From contig JAHFSA010000002.1 of NCBI GenBank assembly GCA_023265995.1, forward strand, positions 322,814 through 386,813: a stretch of 64,000 nucleotides of DNA. Reading direction: 5' to 3'. Under the pieces are notes generated by a model. The model saw only the letters and a program-made list of their open reading frames with translations, had not been told where the DNA came from and searched no databases. The DNA comes from Perlucidibaca sp. (GTDB lineage Bacteria; Pseudomonadota; Gammaproteobacteria; Pseudomonadales; Moraxellaceae). Below are positions 36,938 through 49,077 of the stretch, one piece after another. The translations under genes were made by a program, and so were the position numbers. Numbering within the stretch: position 1 is the first letter of the stretch; each line of letters begins with the position of its first letter.

Positions 36938-37576
36938 TCACTTGCCGAGGCCGAGCACGCGCTTGTTGCCCATGCGCACGGCGACATTGAGCAGGAAGTC
37001 GAGGAACGGCTCCTGTTCGCCGACGAACTGCCCGTAGAAGCCCGACTTGGTCAGCGCCGAAGCGCCGTGGGCCAGGGCCCAGGCGGCGGCAATGTGATAG
37101 GTCGGCGGCACGTCGGCGAGCTTGCCGGCCTTGATCTGCATGCTGACCATGGCCGACAGCTTCTCCAGATTGGAGGCGCGGATGGCATGCAGCTTCTCGA
37201 CCAGCGCCGGCACGGCCTTGTCGGCCACCAGCTTGCTTTCGAGACGATCGAAGAGCAGATACTTGTCGGCATCCTGAACGCGGAAGGTGAAGTACTCACG
37301 CACCAGCGACTGCTTGTCCTCGGACATGTCGATGCGGCGGAAGAGATCGGCCAGCTCCTCCTCGTAACGGATCATGAGCAGCAGATAGATCTCGTTCTTG
37401 GTCTCGAAGTGCTTGTAGATCGTGCCTTTGCCGATGCCGACCTTGTCGGCGATCATCTCGACGGTGACCTTTTCCTCGCCATGCTCGATGAACAGCGCTT
37501 GCGCGCAATCCAGAATGGCCTGCTCGCGCTGGCGGAACTCGCGGGCTTTCTGCGTGGCACGAGCCAGGTCAGTCAT
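36938..37576 (-). CDS. TetR family regulator
   Basis: A 212-residue repressor. The helix-turn-helix (VTVEMIADKVGIGKGTIYKHFETKNEIY, split across residues 37-64) is canonical; the C-terminal ligand domain is specific to this subgroup. The gene position corresponds to the TetR gene near tatD in P. aeruginosa. A perfect palindrome lies 19 bases upstream, suggesting autoregulation. Control of etfBA, just downstream, is plausible but unproven. Ligand unknown. Confidence 0.9.
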   Translation of the reverse strand: MTDLARATQKAREFRQREQAILDCAQALFIEHGEEKVTVEMIADKVGIGKGTIYKHFETKNEIYLLLMIRYEEELADLFRRIDMSEDKQSLVREYFTFRVQDADKYLLFDRLESKLVADKAVPALVEKLHAIRASNLEKLSAMVSMQIKAGKLADVPPTYHIAAAWALAHGASALTKSGFYGQFVGEQEPFLDFLLNVAVRMGNKRVLGLGK

Positions 37577-37594
37577 GATGTCTCCCGAATTTAA

Positions 37595-37610
37595 GTGACC
37601 AATCGGTCAC
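37595..37610. promoter_or_regulatory. TetR operator palindrome
   Basis: GTGACCAATCGGTCAC is a 6-bp perfect dyad with a four-base centre, 19 bases upstream of the TetR start. The form matches operators of TetR regulators of lipid genes (TGACC..GGTCA), so it is most likely the self-regulatory site. Confidence 0.75.
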
Positions 37611-37664
37611 CTGGCAATTATCAGCAATCACAACAGTTTAGCGTGATCAGGCAGGAGACGAAAG

Positions 37665-38421
37665 TCAGCCCGGACGAAACAGCTGACGAAAATTGGCGGT
37701 CGTGGCCTCGGCCAGGCGTTCCACGCTGATTTCACGGAGTTTCGCGATATAGGCTGCGGTATCGGCGACAAAGGCAGGCTCGTTGGGCTTGCCGCGATTG
37801 GGCACCGGCGCCAGGTAAGGTGCATCGGTCTCGATGAGCAGGCGATCGAGCGGAATGCGCTTCGCCACCTCCTTCAGCTCCAGCGCCTTGGGAAAGGTCA
37901 CGATGCCCGAGATCGAAATGTAGTAGCCGAGATCGAGCGCGGCCTTCGCGGTATCCCAGTCCTCGGTGAAGCAGTGCATGACCGCGCGCTCGGCGCCCTG
38001 CTCGCGCATCTGCGCCAGCACATCCTCGCGTGACGAGCGGGTATGGATGACCAATGGCTTGCCGGTGCGCTTCGAGACCTCGATATGGGTCGCGAAGAGC
38101 TCCTGCTGGAGCGCCTTGGTGGAAGCATCGTGGAAGTAGTCGAGGCCGGTCTCGCCGATGGCGATGACCTTGGGGTGCTGCGCCAGCGCGAACAGCTCGT
38201 CCGCCGTCGGCAGGTACGTGCCGGTATAGCAGGGATGCACGCCGACGCTGAGCGAGACATCGTCATGCGCTTCGGCAATGACGCGAATGGCGTCGAACTT
38301 CTCCAGCTCCACGCTGATGCACAGGAAATGGCCGACGCCGCGCGCACGCGCGGCTGCCAGCGCGGCATCCAGCGAGCCGTCATGGCGACTCAGGTCGAGC
38401 ATGTCGAGATGGCAGTGGCTG

Positions 38422-38432
<11 letters not shown>
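37665..38432 (-). CDS. tatD: TatD family metal-dependent hydrolase
   Basis: A 255-residue TIM-barrel hydrolase of the TatD/YcfH family (metal-dependent DNase). DSHCHLD at the N-terminus, GETGLDYF near 94-101, the HCFTEDWDTA region and LLIETDAPYL near 200-209 hold the metal ligands. ATG 38432 lies inside the last codons of holB (11-base overlap). In pseudomonads pilZ normally lies between holB and tatD; here it does not. Confidence 0.93.
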
Positions 38433-41126
<2,694 letters not shown>

Positions 41127-41130
<4 letters not shown>

Positions 41131-41951
41131 GCGGAGTGGAACCAGGCGGCGATCATGGCCTGACATTGTCGTGTCATCGGCCCCGGCAGCCAAGCCCGTT
41201 CACCCCAGCGACGCACCGGCCAGATGCCGTATACGCTGTTGCAGAAGAACCACTCGTCGGCGGCGCCGCAGTCGGCCAGGCTGACCGTGCCGACATGCGC
41301 CGGCAGGCCGAGCTCCGCCGCGGCATCGAGCAGGGCATCGCGGAGCACCCCGCGCACGCCGCAGCGCGCCAGATCGGGCGTGATCAGCACGCCGTCGCGG
41401 ACCAGGAAGAGGTTGCTGAAGACACCCTCGACCACCCTGCCCTCGCTGTCGCAGACCACGGCCTCGGCACAGCCCGGCTGAGCCACCAGCTCGCGTCGCA
41501 GCAGGACCTGTTCGAGACGATTGAGATGCTTGATGCCGGCCAGCGCCGGCTGCACGGCCAGCTCGAGCTGGCAGAGACCGACGGCTATGCCTTCCTCGCT
41601 GTTGCGCAGCGGGAAATCCGGCAGCGCATGCCAGCTCAGGATGAAGACCGGTTCGGCATCGAACGGCGGCAGGTAGCCGCGACCACCGCCGCCACGCGTG
41701 ACCAGCAGCTTGACGATGCCATCGCCACGCCCGGCCAGGAAATCATCCAGGGCATCGCGCCAGAACAGCAGATCAGGCAGACCGAGACGCTGGCAGCCGG
41801 CCGACAGGCGCGCCCAGTGCCACTCCATCAGCACCGGACGACCAGCCACCACGCGCACGGTCTCGAACAGGCCGTCGCCATAGGCCAGGCCGCGGTCATC
41901 CGCGCGCACACTGTCGATGCGCCGGCTGCCCTGCCAGATCCGGCAATCCAT
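41127..41951 (-). CDS. pabC: Aminodeoxychorismate lyase
   Basis: PLP enzyme that releases p-aminobenzoate for folate. The 274 residues show RGLAYGDGLFETVRV near 20-34, the PLP Lys in AGIKHLNRLEQVL near 139, and EGVFSNLFLV near 171-180, all typical of fold-type IV lyases. ATG 41951 shares its A with the fabF stop TGA. The conserved fabF-pabC-mltG-tmk-holB order supports the assignment. Confidence 0.92.
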
Positions 41952-43189
41952 CACAGCTTGCGGAACACCAGAGTGCCGTTGGTGCCACCGAAGCCGAAGG
42001 AGTTCGACAGGGTGACATTCAGCGCCATGGCACGCGCCACGTTGGGCACATAGTCGAGGTCGCAGGCCGGATCCGGGTTGTCGAGATTGATGGTCGGCGG
42101 CGCGATCTGGTCACGCAGCGCGAGAATGCTGAAGATCGCCTCGACGGCACCGGCAGCACCCAGCAGATGCCCGGTCATGGACTTCGTCGAGCTCACCGCC
42201 AGAACATCGGCATGGCTGCCGAAAACGGCACGGATGGCGCGGGATTCGGCCGGGTCGCCAGCCGGCGTCGAGGTGCCGTGGGCGTTGACGTAATCAACCT
42301 GCTCCGGGCTGATGCCGGCATCACGCAGGGCATTGCGCATGGAGGCGGCCGCACCGGCGCCATCTTCCAGCGGGGCGGTCATGTGGAAGGCGTCATCGCT
42401 CATGCCGAAGCCGATCAGCTCGGCATAGATGCGCGCGCCACGCGCCTTGGCATGCTCGTATTCCTCGAGCACCACGACACCGGCGCCATCGCCGAGCACA
42501 AAGCCGTCACGATCGCGATCGAAGGGACGGCTGGCCTTCTGCGGCTCGTCATTGCGGGTCGACAGCGCGCGCGCCGCCGAGAAGCCGCCGATACCGAGCG
42601 GGCAGGAAGCCTTTTCCGAGCCGCCGGCGAGCATGACATCGGCATCGCCATAGCTGATCAGGCGGGCGGCGAGACCGATGCAGTGGGTGGATGTCGTGCA
42701 GGCCGTGGTGATCGCCAGGTTGGGCCCCTTGAGGCCGTGGCGGATGGCGAGCATGCCGGCTGCCATGTTGATGATGGAGCCGGGCACGAAGAATGGGGAA
42801 ATCTTGCGCGGACCGCCTTCCAGCATGTCGCTGTGACCATTTTCGATGGTGGTCAGACCGCCAATGCCGGAGCCGACCGCGACGCCGATGCGATCGGCAT
42901 TGGCTTCGGTCACGAGCAGGCCGGAGTCGGCCAGCGCCTGGTGACCGGCAGCCATGCCGTACTGGATGAACTCGTCGAGTCGGCGCGCTTCCTTGGCCGG
43001 CATGTAGTCATCCACGACGAAGTCGGGAATGAGGCCGGCGAAACGGGTGCCAAACGCCGTGGTGTCAAAATGCGTGATCGCGGAAATGCCGCTGCGACCG
43101 GCGACCACACCCTGCCAGGTCTTGTCCACGGAACTTCCCAGACCGGTCAACATGCCCATGCCTGTGACTACTACACGGCGACGCGACAT
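41951..43189 (-). CDS. fabF: 3-oxoacyl-ACP synthase II
   Basis: Condensing enzyme for fatty-acid elongation. The 412 residues contain the nucleophile Cys164 in TACTTS, His in [11 protein letters not shown] near 303, and His in GHLLGAAGA near 340. ATG 43189 starts [12 protein letters not shown]. It is separated from acpP by a hairpin with a T-run, so part of its transcription depends on read-through. Confidence 0.96.
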   Translation of the reverse strand: MSRRRVVVTGMGMLTGLGSSVDKTWQGVVAGRSGISAITHFDTTAFGTRFAGLIPDFVVDDYMPAKEARRLDEFIQYGMAAGHQALADSGLLVTEANADRIGVAVGSGIGGLTTIENGHSDMLEGGPRKISPFFVPGSIINMAAGMLAIRHGLKGPNLAITTACTTSTHCIGLAARLISYGDADVMLAGGSEKASCPLGIGGFSAARALSTRNDEPQKASRPFDRDRDGFVLGDGAGVVVLEEYEHAKARGARIYAELIGFGMSDDAFHMTAPLEDGAGAAASMRNALRDAGISPEQVDYVNAHGTSTPAGDPAESRAIRAVFGSHADVLAVSSTKSMTGHLLGAAGAVEAIFSILALRDQIAPPTINLDNPDPACDLDYVPNVARAMALNVTLSNSFGFGGTNGTLVFRKL

Positions 43190-43290
43190 AGCTACTCCTT
43201 GGCCAACTGCCTGAATCGATGTGAACGCATGCTGTGACAGAAACCTGACAACAGGATGACAAGCACACCGTCAGCCGGCACCTGAACGGA

Positions 43291-43330
43291 AATAAAAAAG
43301 CCGCAGAAACGCTATGCGCATCTGCGGCTT
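43291..43330 (-). terminator. Terminator/attenuator between acpP and fabF
   Basis: On the minus strand AAGCCGCAGA, a 13-base loop and TCTGCGGCTT form a 10-bp stem followed by six T. It lies 16 bases after the acpP stop. Placed inside the fab cluster it probably lets the abundant acyl carrier protein message exceed that of fabF. Confidence 0.8.
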
Positions 43331-43345
43331 CTCAGCATCGGCAAA

Positions 43346-43585
43346 TTACTGCTTGCTGTGTGCGGTGACGTAGTCGATCGCGGTCTGGACCGTGCTGATC
43401 TTCTCGGCTTCTTCATCCGGAATTTCGGTCTCGAACTCTTCTTCGAGCGCCATGACCAGCTCGACGGTATCCAGCGAATCAGCGCCCAGATCGTCGACGA
43501 AGGAAGCTTCGTTGGTCACTTCTTCGAGCTTGACGCCCAGCTGCTCGGCGACAATTTTCTTGACGCGTTCTTCGATCGTGCTCAC
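43346..43585 (-). CDS. acpP: Acyl carrier protein (GTG start)
   Basis: A 79-residue acidic carrier of fatty acyl chains. The phosphopantetheine serine is Ser37 in DSLDTVEL, counting the initiator. The start is GTG 43585: AAGGAG lies seven bases upstream and translation gives (M)[11 protein letters not shown] as in other AcpP proteins. A longer ATG-started frame to 43657 would pass through the promoter and is rejected. Confidence 0.96.
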   Translation of the reverse strand: MSTIEERVKKIVAEQLGVKLEEVTNEASFVDDLGADSLDTVELVMALEEEFETEIPDEEAEKISTVQTAIDYVTAHSKQ

Positions 43586-43628
43586 GTTACATCTCCTTTT
43601 ATGTCGGTCTGCCGACAAGACGCAGGCA

Positions 43629-43657
43629 AGTGTATTGAAGCGTCCCGAGGGTGGCAA
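43629..43657 (-). promoter_or_regulatory. acpP promoter
   Basis: Minus-strand TTGCCA (43657-43652), 17-base spacer, TACACT (43634-43629). The predicted transcript starts about 37 bases before the GTG and its leader includes a GTCGG/CCGAC hairpin at 43603-43616. A separate promoter here fits the high demand for ACP. Confidence 0.55.
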
Positions 43658-43727
43658 GCAGGGTCTGCCGCCAAACCGTAAGTAGTTATTTCAAATAAAC
43701 ATCTGTCAGGAAATCAAGGCCTTGGAA

Positions 43728-44471
43728 TCAGGCCATGTACATCCCGCCATTGACATGCAGCGTGGTCCCCGTGATGTACGAGGCCTCTTCCGAGACCAGG
43801 AAGGCCACGGCTGCAGCAATATCTTCCGGCTGACCGAGGCGCCCGGCAGGCACCGCTGTCAGCAGTTTCTCACGCTGCGCTTCCGGCAGCGCATGCGTCA
43901 TGTCGGTTTCGATGAAACCCGGAGCCACCGCATTCACCGTAATGTTGCGCGAAGCGATCTCGCTGGCAAGGGCACGCCCGAAACCTTCGAGGCCGGCCTT
44001 GGCCGCCGCGTAGTTGGCCTGGCCACCATTGCCCATGGAGCCTACCACCGAGCTGATGTTGACGATACGACCCCAGCGCGCCTTGGTCATGCCCTTGAGG
44101 CTGGCCTTGGTGACACGGAAGATGGCGGTCAGGTTGGTGTTGATGACCGACTGCCACTCCTCTTCCTTCATGCGCAGCATGAGGTTGTCGCGCGTGATGC
44201 CGGCATTGTTGACGACGATCAGGGGCGGACCGAATTCGCTGCCGATCTGCTCCAGCGCCGCCTCGATGGCTTCCGGCTGCTCCACGTTCAGCACCAGGCC
44301 GCGACCGGCAATGCCGGCTTCGGCGAGCGCCGCCGTGATGCTGGCAGCACCCGCTTCGCTGGTGGCCGTGCCGACCACGATGGCACCCTGGCTGCCGAGC
44401 TTGAGTGCGATTGCGCGGCCTATGCCACGGGTCGCACCGGTCACCAGTGCCACTTTGCCTTGAATGCTCAT
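43728..44471 (-). CDS. fabG: 3-oxoacyl-ACP reductase
   Basis: NADPH-dependent short-chain dehydrogenase that reduces 3-ketoacyl-ACP. The 247 residues carry TGATRGIGRAIA near 12-23, NNAG near 88, the catalytic Ser in NISSVVGSMG, and YAAAK near 154-158. ATG 44471 starts MSIQGKVALVTG. It lies between fabD and acpP. Confidence 0.97.
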   Translation of the reverse strand: MSIQGKVALVTGATRGIGRAIALKLGSQGAIVVGTATSEAGAASITAALAEAGIAGRGLVLNVEQPEAIEAALEQIGSEFGPPLIVVNNAGITRDNLMLRMKEEEWQSVINTNLTAIFRVTKASLKGMTKARWGRIVNISSVVGSMGNGGQANYAAAKAGLEGFGRALASEIASRNITVNAVAPGFIETDMTHALPEAQREKLLTAVPAGRLGQPEDIAAAVAFLVSEEASYITGTTLHVNGGMYMA

Positions 44472-44509
44472 GCCTTCTCCTTAACCTTCGCCAACCTTAG
44501 CGGACAACC

Positions 44510-45445
44510 TTAGCAAACAGCCGCCAGGGCGGCCTTGAGACTTTCGCTGCTGTCCGCCGAGTAGTGCTCGGCGTCCTTGGCGATGCGCTTGTCGAGGCCG
44601 CTCAGCACCTTGCCGGGTCCGCTCTCGACGAACTGGCTCACGCCCTGCGCCGCTAGCCACTGCACGCACTGCACCCAGAGCACCGGGCTGTGCAGTTGCG
44701 TCACCAGCGCGGCGCGCATGGCATCGAGATCCGCCTCCACACGCGCGGCGGCATTCTGCACAACCGGCATGACAGGCTGGTTAAAGGTGATGTCGCGCAG
44801 ACGTTCGGCCAGCTTTTCCGCTGCCGGCTGCATGAGTGCGCAATGTGACGGCGCGCTCACCGGCAACGGCAGCGCGCGCTTGGCACCGGCTGCCTTGAGC
44901 AGGACGATGGCGCGCTCGACCGCGGCCGTGCCACCGGCGATGACCACCTGGCCCGGGGCATTGAAGTTCACCGCCGACACCACTTCGCCCTGCGCCGCTT
45001 CGGCACAGGCAGCGATGACCTGCTCGTCCTCGAGGCCGAGGATGGCGGCCATGGCGCCCTGCCCGGCCGGCACGGCGGCCTGCATGAGGCGTCCGCGCTC
45101 GGCGACCAGACGCACGCCATCGGCCAGCGACAGCACGCCGGCGGCGACCAGAGCGGTGTATTCGCCGAGAGAGTGGCCGGCGACATAGGCCGGCAGCTTG
45201 CCGCCCTGCTGCTGCCAGACGCGCCAGACGGCGATGCCGCCGGTCAGCAGCAGCGGCTGGGTATTCTCGGTGGCATTGAGCTCAGCCTCGGGGCCTTCCT
45301 GGGCAAGCTGCCAGAGGTCCTTGCCGAGGGCATCGGAGGCTTCCGCGAAGGTGGTGCGGACAGAGGGAAAGGCGGCGGCCAGTTCGGCCAGCATGCCGAG
45401 GGACTGCGAACCCTGGCCGGGAAAGACCCAGGCGGAACGAGTCAT
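44510..45445 (-). CDS. fabD: Malonyl-CoA:ACP transacylase
   Basis: Loads malonyl groups on ACP. The 311 residues start AWVFPGQGSQSLGML and carry the nucleophile Ser92 in GHSLGEY, Arg near 117 and the His in SAPSHCALM near 201. The stop is 38 bases before the fabG start. Confidence 0.97.
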   Translation of the reverse strand: MTRSAWVFPGQGSQSLGMLAELAAAFPSVRTTFAEASDALGKDLWQLAQEGPEAELNATENTQPLLLTGGIAVWRVWQQQGGKLPAYVAGHSLGEYTALVAAGVLSLADGVRLVAERGRLMQAAVPAGQGAMAAILGLEDEQVIAACAEAAQGEVVSAVNFNAPGQVVIAGGTAAVERAIVLLKAAGAKRALPLPVSAPSHCALMQPAAEKLAERLRDITFNQPVMPVVQNAAARVEADLDAMRAALVTQLHSPVLWVQCVQWLAAQGVSQFVESGPGKVLSGLDKRIAKDAEHYSADSSESLKAALAAVC

Positions 45446-45517
45446 GGACTATCCTTGCAGCAGCGACTGCGATGACAAAAGTGCTGCGAAGGGTAGCGCA
45501 AAAGCTTCCGTCAGGTC

Positions 45518-46552
45518 TCAGACATCGCTCACGGCCGGCGACACTTCGACCACTGGAAGCGACAGATGGCGAGCAATCAGCCCGGGCACATCCTTCTCGA
45601 CCTCGGTGATGGCCACACGCAGGGCATGCGCGAAGGACGCGGCATCGGCGCTGCCATGGCTCTTGATGACGATGCCGGTGAGGCCGACCAGGCTGGCGCC
45701 GTTGTAGCGACCGGGATCCATCTCGTGCTTGAGGCCCTGCCAGATCGGCCAGGCCAGCGCACCCAGGATGCGCGTCAGCAGATTGCGATTGACCTGTTCC
45801 TTGATCTTGCCGGCCATCATCTTGGCCACGCCTTCGGAGCACTTGAGCGCGACATTGCCGACGAAACCGTCGCAGACAACGACCTCGGCCTCGCCCTTGA
45901 AGATGCCGTCGCCTTCGATATAGCCGATGTAATTGAGGTCGGACTGGCGCAGCAGCTCGTGGGTCTGCTTGATCAGTTCGTTGCCCTTGATCTCTTCCTC
46001 GCCGATGTTGAGCAGGCCGACACGCGGCTGATCATGGCCATCGAGGGCGGCGGCGACGAGGGAGCCCATCTGGGCGAACTGCAGCAGGTGGCGCGGCTCG
46101 GAATCGACATTGGCGCCGAGATCGAGCATGTGGACATGACCCTTCTGCGTCGGCAGCGCGGTCATGATGGCCGGGCGTTCGATCTGGGCGTGGGTCTTGA
46201 GCACGAAGCGGCTGACCGCCATGAGGGCGCCGGTATTGCCGGCGGAGACGCAGGCCTGGGCAGCACCATCACGCACCGCGTTGATGGCCAGCCGCATGGA
46301 GGACTGCTTCTTGATGCGCAGGGCCGTCGACACCTTGTCGTCCATGGTGACGAACTCGGTGGTGTGGACTACCTGCAGGCGTGCGCGCAGCGCAGCCGGG
46401 GCGCGGGCAAGCAACGGCTCTATGAGCGCGTCGTCACCCACCAGATGCATGTGCAGGTCCGGCTGTTCAGCCAGGACCTGCAGAGACGCCGGCACCGTGA
46501 CGGAGGGACCGTGGTCCCCACCCATCACGTCTACCGCCAGCGTGATGCGCAT
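45518..46552 (-). CDS. plsX: Phosphate acyltransferase PlsX
   Basis: Makes acyl-phosphate from acyl-ACP for phospholipid synthesis. The 344 residues contain LAVDVMGGDHGP near the N-terminus, KKQSSMRLAINAV, SAGNTGALMA and VCDGFVGNVALKCSEG, all family signatures. It follows rpmF by eight bases, as in most gammaproteobacteria. Confidence 0.97.
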   Translation of the reverse strand: MRITLAVDVMGGDHGPSVTVPASLQVLAEQPDLHMHLVGDDALIEPLLARAPAALRARLQVVHTTEFVTMDDKVSTALRIKKQSSMRLAINAVRDGAAQACVSAGNTGALMAVSRFVLKTHAQIERPAIMTALPTQKGHVHMLDLGANVDSEPRHLLQFAQMGSLVAAALDGHDQPRVGLLNIGEEEIKGNELIKQTHELLRQSDLNYIGYIEGDGIFKGEAEVVVCDGFVGNVALKCSEGVAKMMAGKIKEQVNRNLLTRILGALAWPIWQGLKHEMDPGRYNGASLVGLTGIVIKSHGSADAASFAHALRVAITEVEKDVPGLIARHLSLPVVEVSPAVSDV

Positions 46553-46560
46553 GGCGGAGA

Positions 46561-46743
46561 TCAGGTCTCGTCCTTGGCACCGAACAGCTGATGGCCGCGA
46601 TAGAAGCCATCCTTGGTGACGTGGTGACGACGGTGCAGTTCGCCCGTGGTCTGATCGACACTCAGGGTCGGGCCGGTCAGGGCATCATGCGAACGACGCA
46701 TGTCACGACGGGAACGGCTCTTGCGGTTTTGTTGAACGGCCAT
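46561..46743 (-). CDS. rpmF: 50S ribosomal protein L32
   Basis: A 60-residue basic ribosomal protein, [20 protein letters not shown], with the C-terminal [15 protein letters not shown]. The zinc-cysteine version is not used. It lies between yceD and plsX in the conserved order. Confidence 0.97.
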   Translation of the reverse strand: MAVQQNRKSRSRRDMRRSHDALTGPTLSVDQTTGELHRRHHVTKDGFYRGHQLFGAKDET

Positions 46744-46812
46744 GGCTTACTCCGGCACTTTCAATGGTTCACTTTTCAGGGATCGTCCGCGTCACCGCAG
46801 TCGAATGTTCAG

Positions 46813-47337
46813 TCACTCCGAGTCCGGCTGCTTGAGGCTGGCCAGGACCTGGAACGGGTTTTCCTTCTGCACGGGCGCGACCACCACTTCCGGCTCAGGC
46901 TCGGAGAGGGCGATCTGCGGCTCGCAGTCATCATGACGAGCGACCAGCGGCAAGGCCAGGATCAGCTCGTCTTCGAGGAGTTCGGGCAGGTCGAGACCAT
47001 GATCGAACACCACGTAATCTTCGTCTTCGCTCAGGCGTTCGGCATAAGCCTCGTCACCGAGCAGAAACACGTCCACATCTGCCGTCACCGGCACATCCAC
47101 CGCTTCCAGACAACGCTGGCAGGTCAGACTGAGTACAGTCTGCAGCTGCCCGGTCAGGTGCGGCATGCCGCGCGCATCACGCACGAAGCGTCCGCTGACG
47201 CGGACATCACCGGTGCTGGCCAGCGCGCCCTCAAGCAGACGCTGGAAGCGACTCAGTGGCACAACCGCATCCAGCTGTGCTTCTCGATCCGCCCATTTTC
47301 CGGGTTCGATCAGGTGTGGGAGCGTGGCTTCTGACAT
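46813..47337 (-). CDS. yceD: DUF177 protein YceD, 23S rRNA accumulation protein
   Basis: A 174-residue DUF177 protein needed for normal 23S rRNA levels in E. coli. LTCQRCLEAVDVPV near 80-93 has the conserved CxxC, and DLPELLEDELILALPLVARH near 124-143 is the signature helix. ATG 47337 (MSEATLPHL) is preferred over the frame extending to 47361. It lies upstream of rpmF. Confidence 0.92.
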   Translation of the reverse strand: MSEATLPHLIEPGKWADREAQLDAVVPLSRFQRLLEGALASTGDVRVSGRFVRDARGMPHLTGQLQTVLSLTCQRCLEAVDVPVTADVDVFLLGDEAYAERLSEDEDYVVFDHGLDLPELLEDELILALPLVARHDDCEPQIALSEPEPEVVVAPVQKENPFQVLASLKQPDSE

Positions 47338-47398
47338 AGGGGCGCGATGATACGGACTCACCCTGCCCCTGTCAAAAAATTTCCGGGGGAATTACGGC

Positions 47399-48370
47399 TT
47401 AGCGCAGAGCCTCCTGGGACAGGCTCAAACCCAGGCCCTGACGCAGTCCCAGCGAGAGTTCGGTACCCAGGCGACGGAGCACGCGATCGAAGGGATTGAC
47501 GGTCTGGGTGTAGTCGACCAGCTTTTCCTGCTTGATCACGTCACGCGCCACCGAGTGCAGCGAGCCGATGCCGTCGGCGAGGCCGAGAGCGACGGCCTGC
47601 TCGCCGTTCCAGAAGTAGCCGGAGAACATGTCCGGGTTGTTGGTCAGACGATCGCCACGACCGGCCTTGACCGCCGCGATGAACTGGCGGTGCACGGCAT
47701 CGAGCACGGCCTGGACATGCTCGCGCTCGGCGGGATCGATCGCCTTGGTCGGGCTGAGCAGGTTCTTGTGGGCGCCGGCGGTCATGGTGCGGTCCTCGAC
47801 ACCCAGCTTCTGCAGCAGGCTGGGCACGCCGAAGCCGGGCATGATGACGCCGATGGAGCCGACCAGGCTGGCCGGATTGACATAGATGCGATCCGCCGCG
47901 GCCGCCATGTAATAGGCACCGGAGGCGCCCATGTCGCCAATCACGGCATAGACCGGCTTCTTGGGATCCTTGGCACGCAGACGACGGATCTCGCGATAGA
48001 CCTCGTCGGCCTGCACCGGGCTGCCGCCCGGGCTGTTGATGCGCAGCACCACGGCCTTGGCTTCGGCGGTCTCGAAGGCGGTGTCGAGAGCATCGATGAT
48101 GCTGTCGGCGTTGGCCGCCTGGTCGGCGGATATCTCGCCATCAACCTGGATGACGGCGACATGAGGGCCGAAGGCGCTGGCATCCACCCCGCCACCGCCG
48201 GACATCTTGACCACCAGGAAGAGCAGGAAGAGCGCGACCAGCAGGCGCCTCACCCAGCGCCAGCGACGGGCGCGTCGGCGTTCGTTGAGGTCTTCCAAGA
48301 GAAAGCGCTCGACCAGAGCCCAGTCTCGCGGGCCGCCGCTACTGCGTGGCGCATTGCCCCATTCAGCCAT
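47399..48370 (-). CDS. sppA: Signal peptide peptidase SppA, short form
   Basis: An inner-membrane serine protease of family S49 that degrades signal peptides. It has 323 residues, the single-domain form. One membrane helix lies near 40-57. The catalytic Ser is in DMGASGAYYMAA near 155 and the Lys in AGAHKNLLS near 207. GAAGGAAG precedes ATG 48370. The maf/yceF gene found between sppA and yceD in P. aeruginosa is absent. Confidence 0.94.
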   Translation of the reverse strand: MAEWGNAPRSSGGPRDWALVERFLLEDLNERRRARRWRWVRRLLVALFLLFLVVKMSGGGGVDASAFGPHVAVIQVDGEISADQAANADSIIDALDTAFETAEAKAVVLRINSPGGSPVQADEVYREIRRLRAKDPKKPVYAVIGDMGASGAYYMAAAADRIYVNPASLVGSIGVIMPGFGVPSLLQKLGVEDRTMTAGAHKNLLSPTKAIDPAEREHVQAVLDAVHRQFIAAVKAGRGDRLTNNPDMFSGYFWNGEQAVALGLADGIGSLHSVARDVIKQEKLVDYTQTVNPFDRVLRRLGTELSLGLRQGLGLSLSQEALR

Positions 48371-48423
48371 GTCTTCCTTCCTTATTTATATGTTGACGAG
48401 TCTGACGCTCGCACCCGTGCAGC

Positions 48424-49077
48424 CTATAACGAAGCCAAACGGACTGCCAAGGCATCGACGCTGTCACAGAGCGCCAGCGGCGCATGCGCAAGCAGGCGCT
48501 CGGGGGCATGCACACCATAGGTGACGCCGATGGAGGCCATGCCTATGGCTTCCGCCATGGCCAGATCATAGGTGGTGTCGCCGATCATGAGCGCACGCCC
48601 GACCGGCACGTCAAGCTCGATCAGCAGCTCGCGCAGCATCAGCGGATCCGGCTTGGATGCGGTTTCATCGGCACAGCGGGTGGCGGCGAAATAATCCTGC
48701 CAGCCGGTGTCGCCGAGCACGCGATCCAGCCCTATGCGGGTCTTGCCGGTGGCCACCGCGAGCTGACGGCCCTGACCGCGCAAGGCCTGCAGCAGCGTCT
48801 CGGCGCCGGCGAAGGGCTGGCTGCGACCGCCGGTGCCGGCGACAAAATGATGGGCATAGCGCTGACGCAGGGCCAGGCGCTCGGCTTCCGGCACCTGAGG
48901 GAAGAGCACGCGCATGGCCTCCGGCAGGCCCAGGCCGATGATGTCGCGAGCGGCGGCATCGCTGGGTTCGGGCACATCGAGATCCTGCGCGGCCGCTTTC
49001 ACGCTGCGCACGATCTGCGCCACCGAATCCATCAGCGTGCCATCCCAGTCGAAAATCACCAGATCGAAATCAGCCAC
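48424..49077 (-). CDS. HAD-superfamily phosphatase, Gph-like
   Basis: A 217-residue hydrolase: FDWDGTLMDS (nucleophile Asp near residue 9), a helical cap, VATGKTRIGLD (motif II), KPDPLML (motif III) and MIGDTTYDLAMA (motif IV). The start is GTG 49077, which overlaps the rluC stop by eight bases; upstream ATG would lie deep within rluC. Resembles phosphoglycolate phosphatases; substrate not assigned. Confidence 0.88.
   Translation of the reverse strand: MADFDLVIFDWDGTLMDSVAQIVRSVKAAAQDLDVPEPSDAAARDIIGLGLPEAMRVLFPQVPEAERLALRQRYAHHFVAGTGGRSQPFAGAETLLQALRGQGRQLAVATGKTRIGLDRVLGDTGWQDYFAATRCADETASKPDPLMLRELLIELDVPVGRALMIGDTTYDLAMAEAIGMASIGVTYGVHAPERLLAHAPLALCDSVDALAVRLASL

Noticed and set aside
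43586-43657. Longer acyl carrier protein starting at 43657
   Set aside because: The extension runs through the predicted promoter and leader hairpin and lacks homology; the GTG with AAGGAG is a better start.
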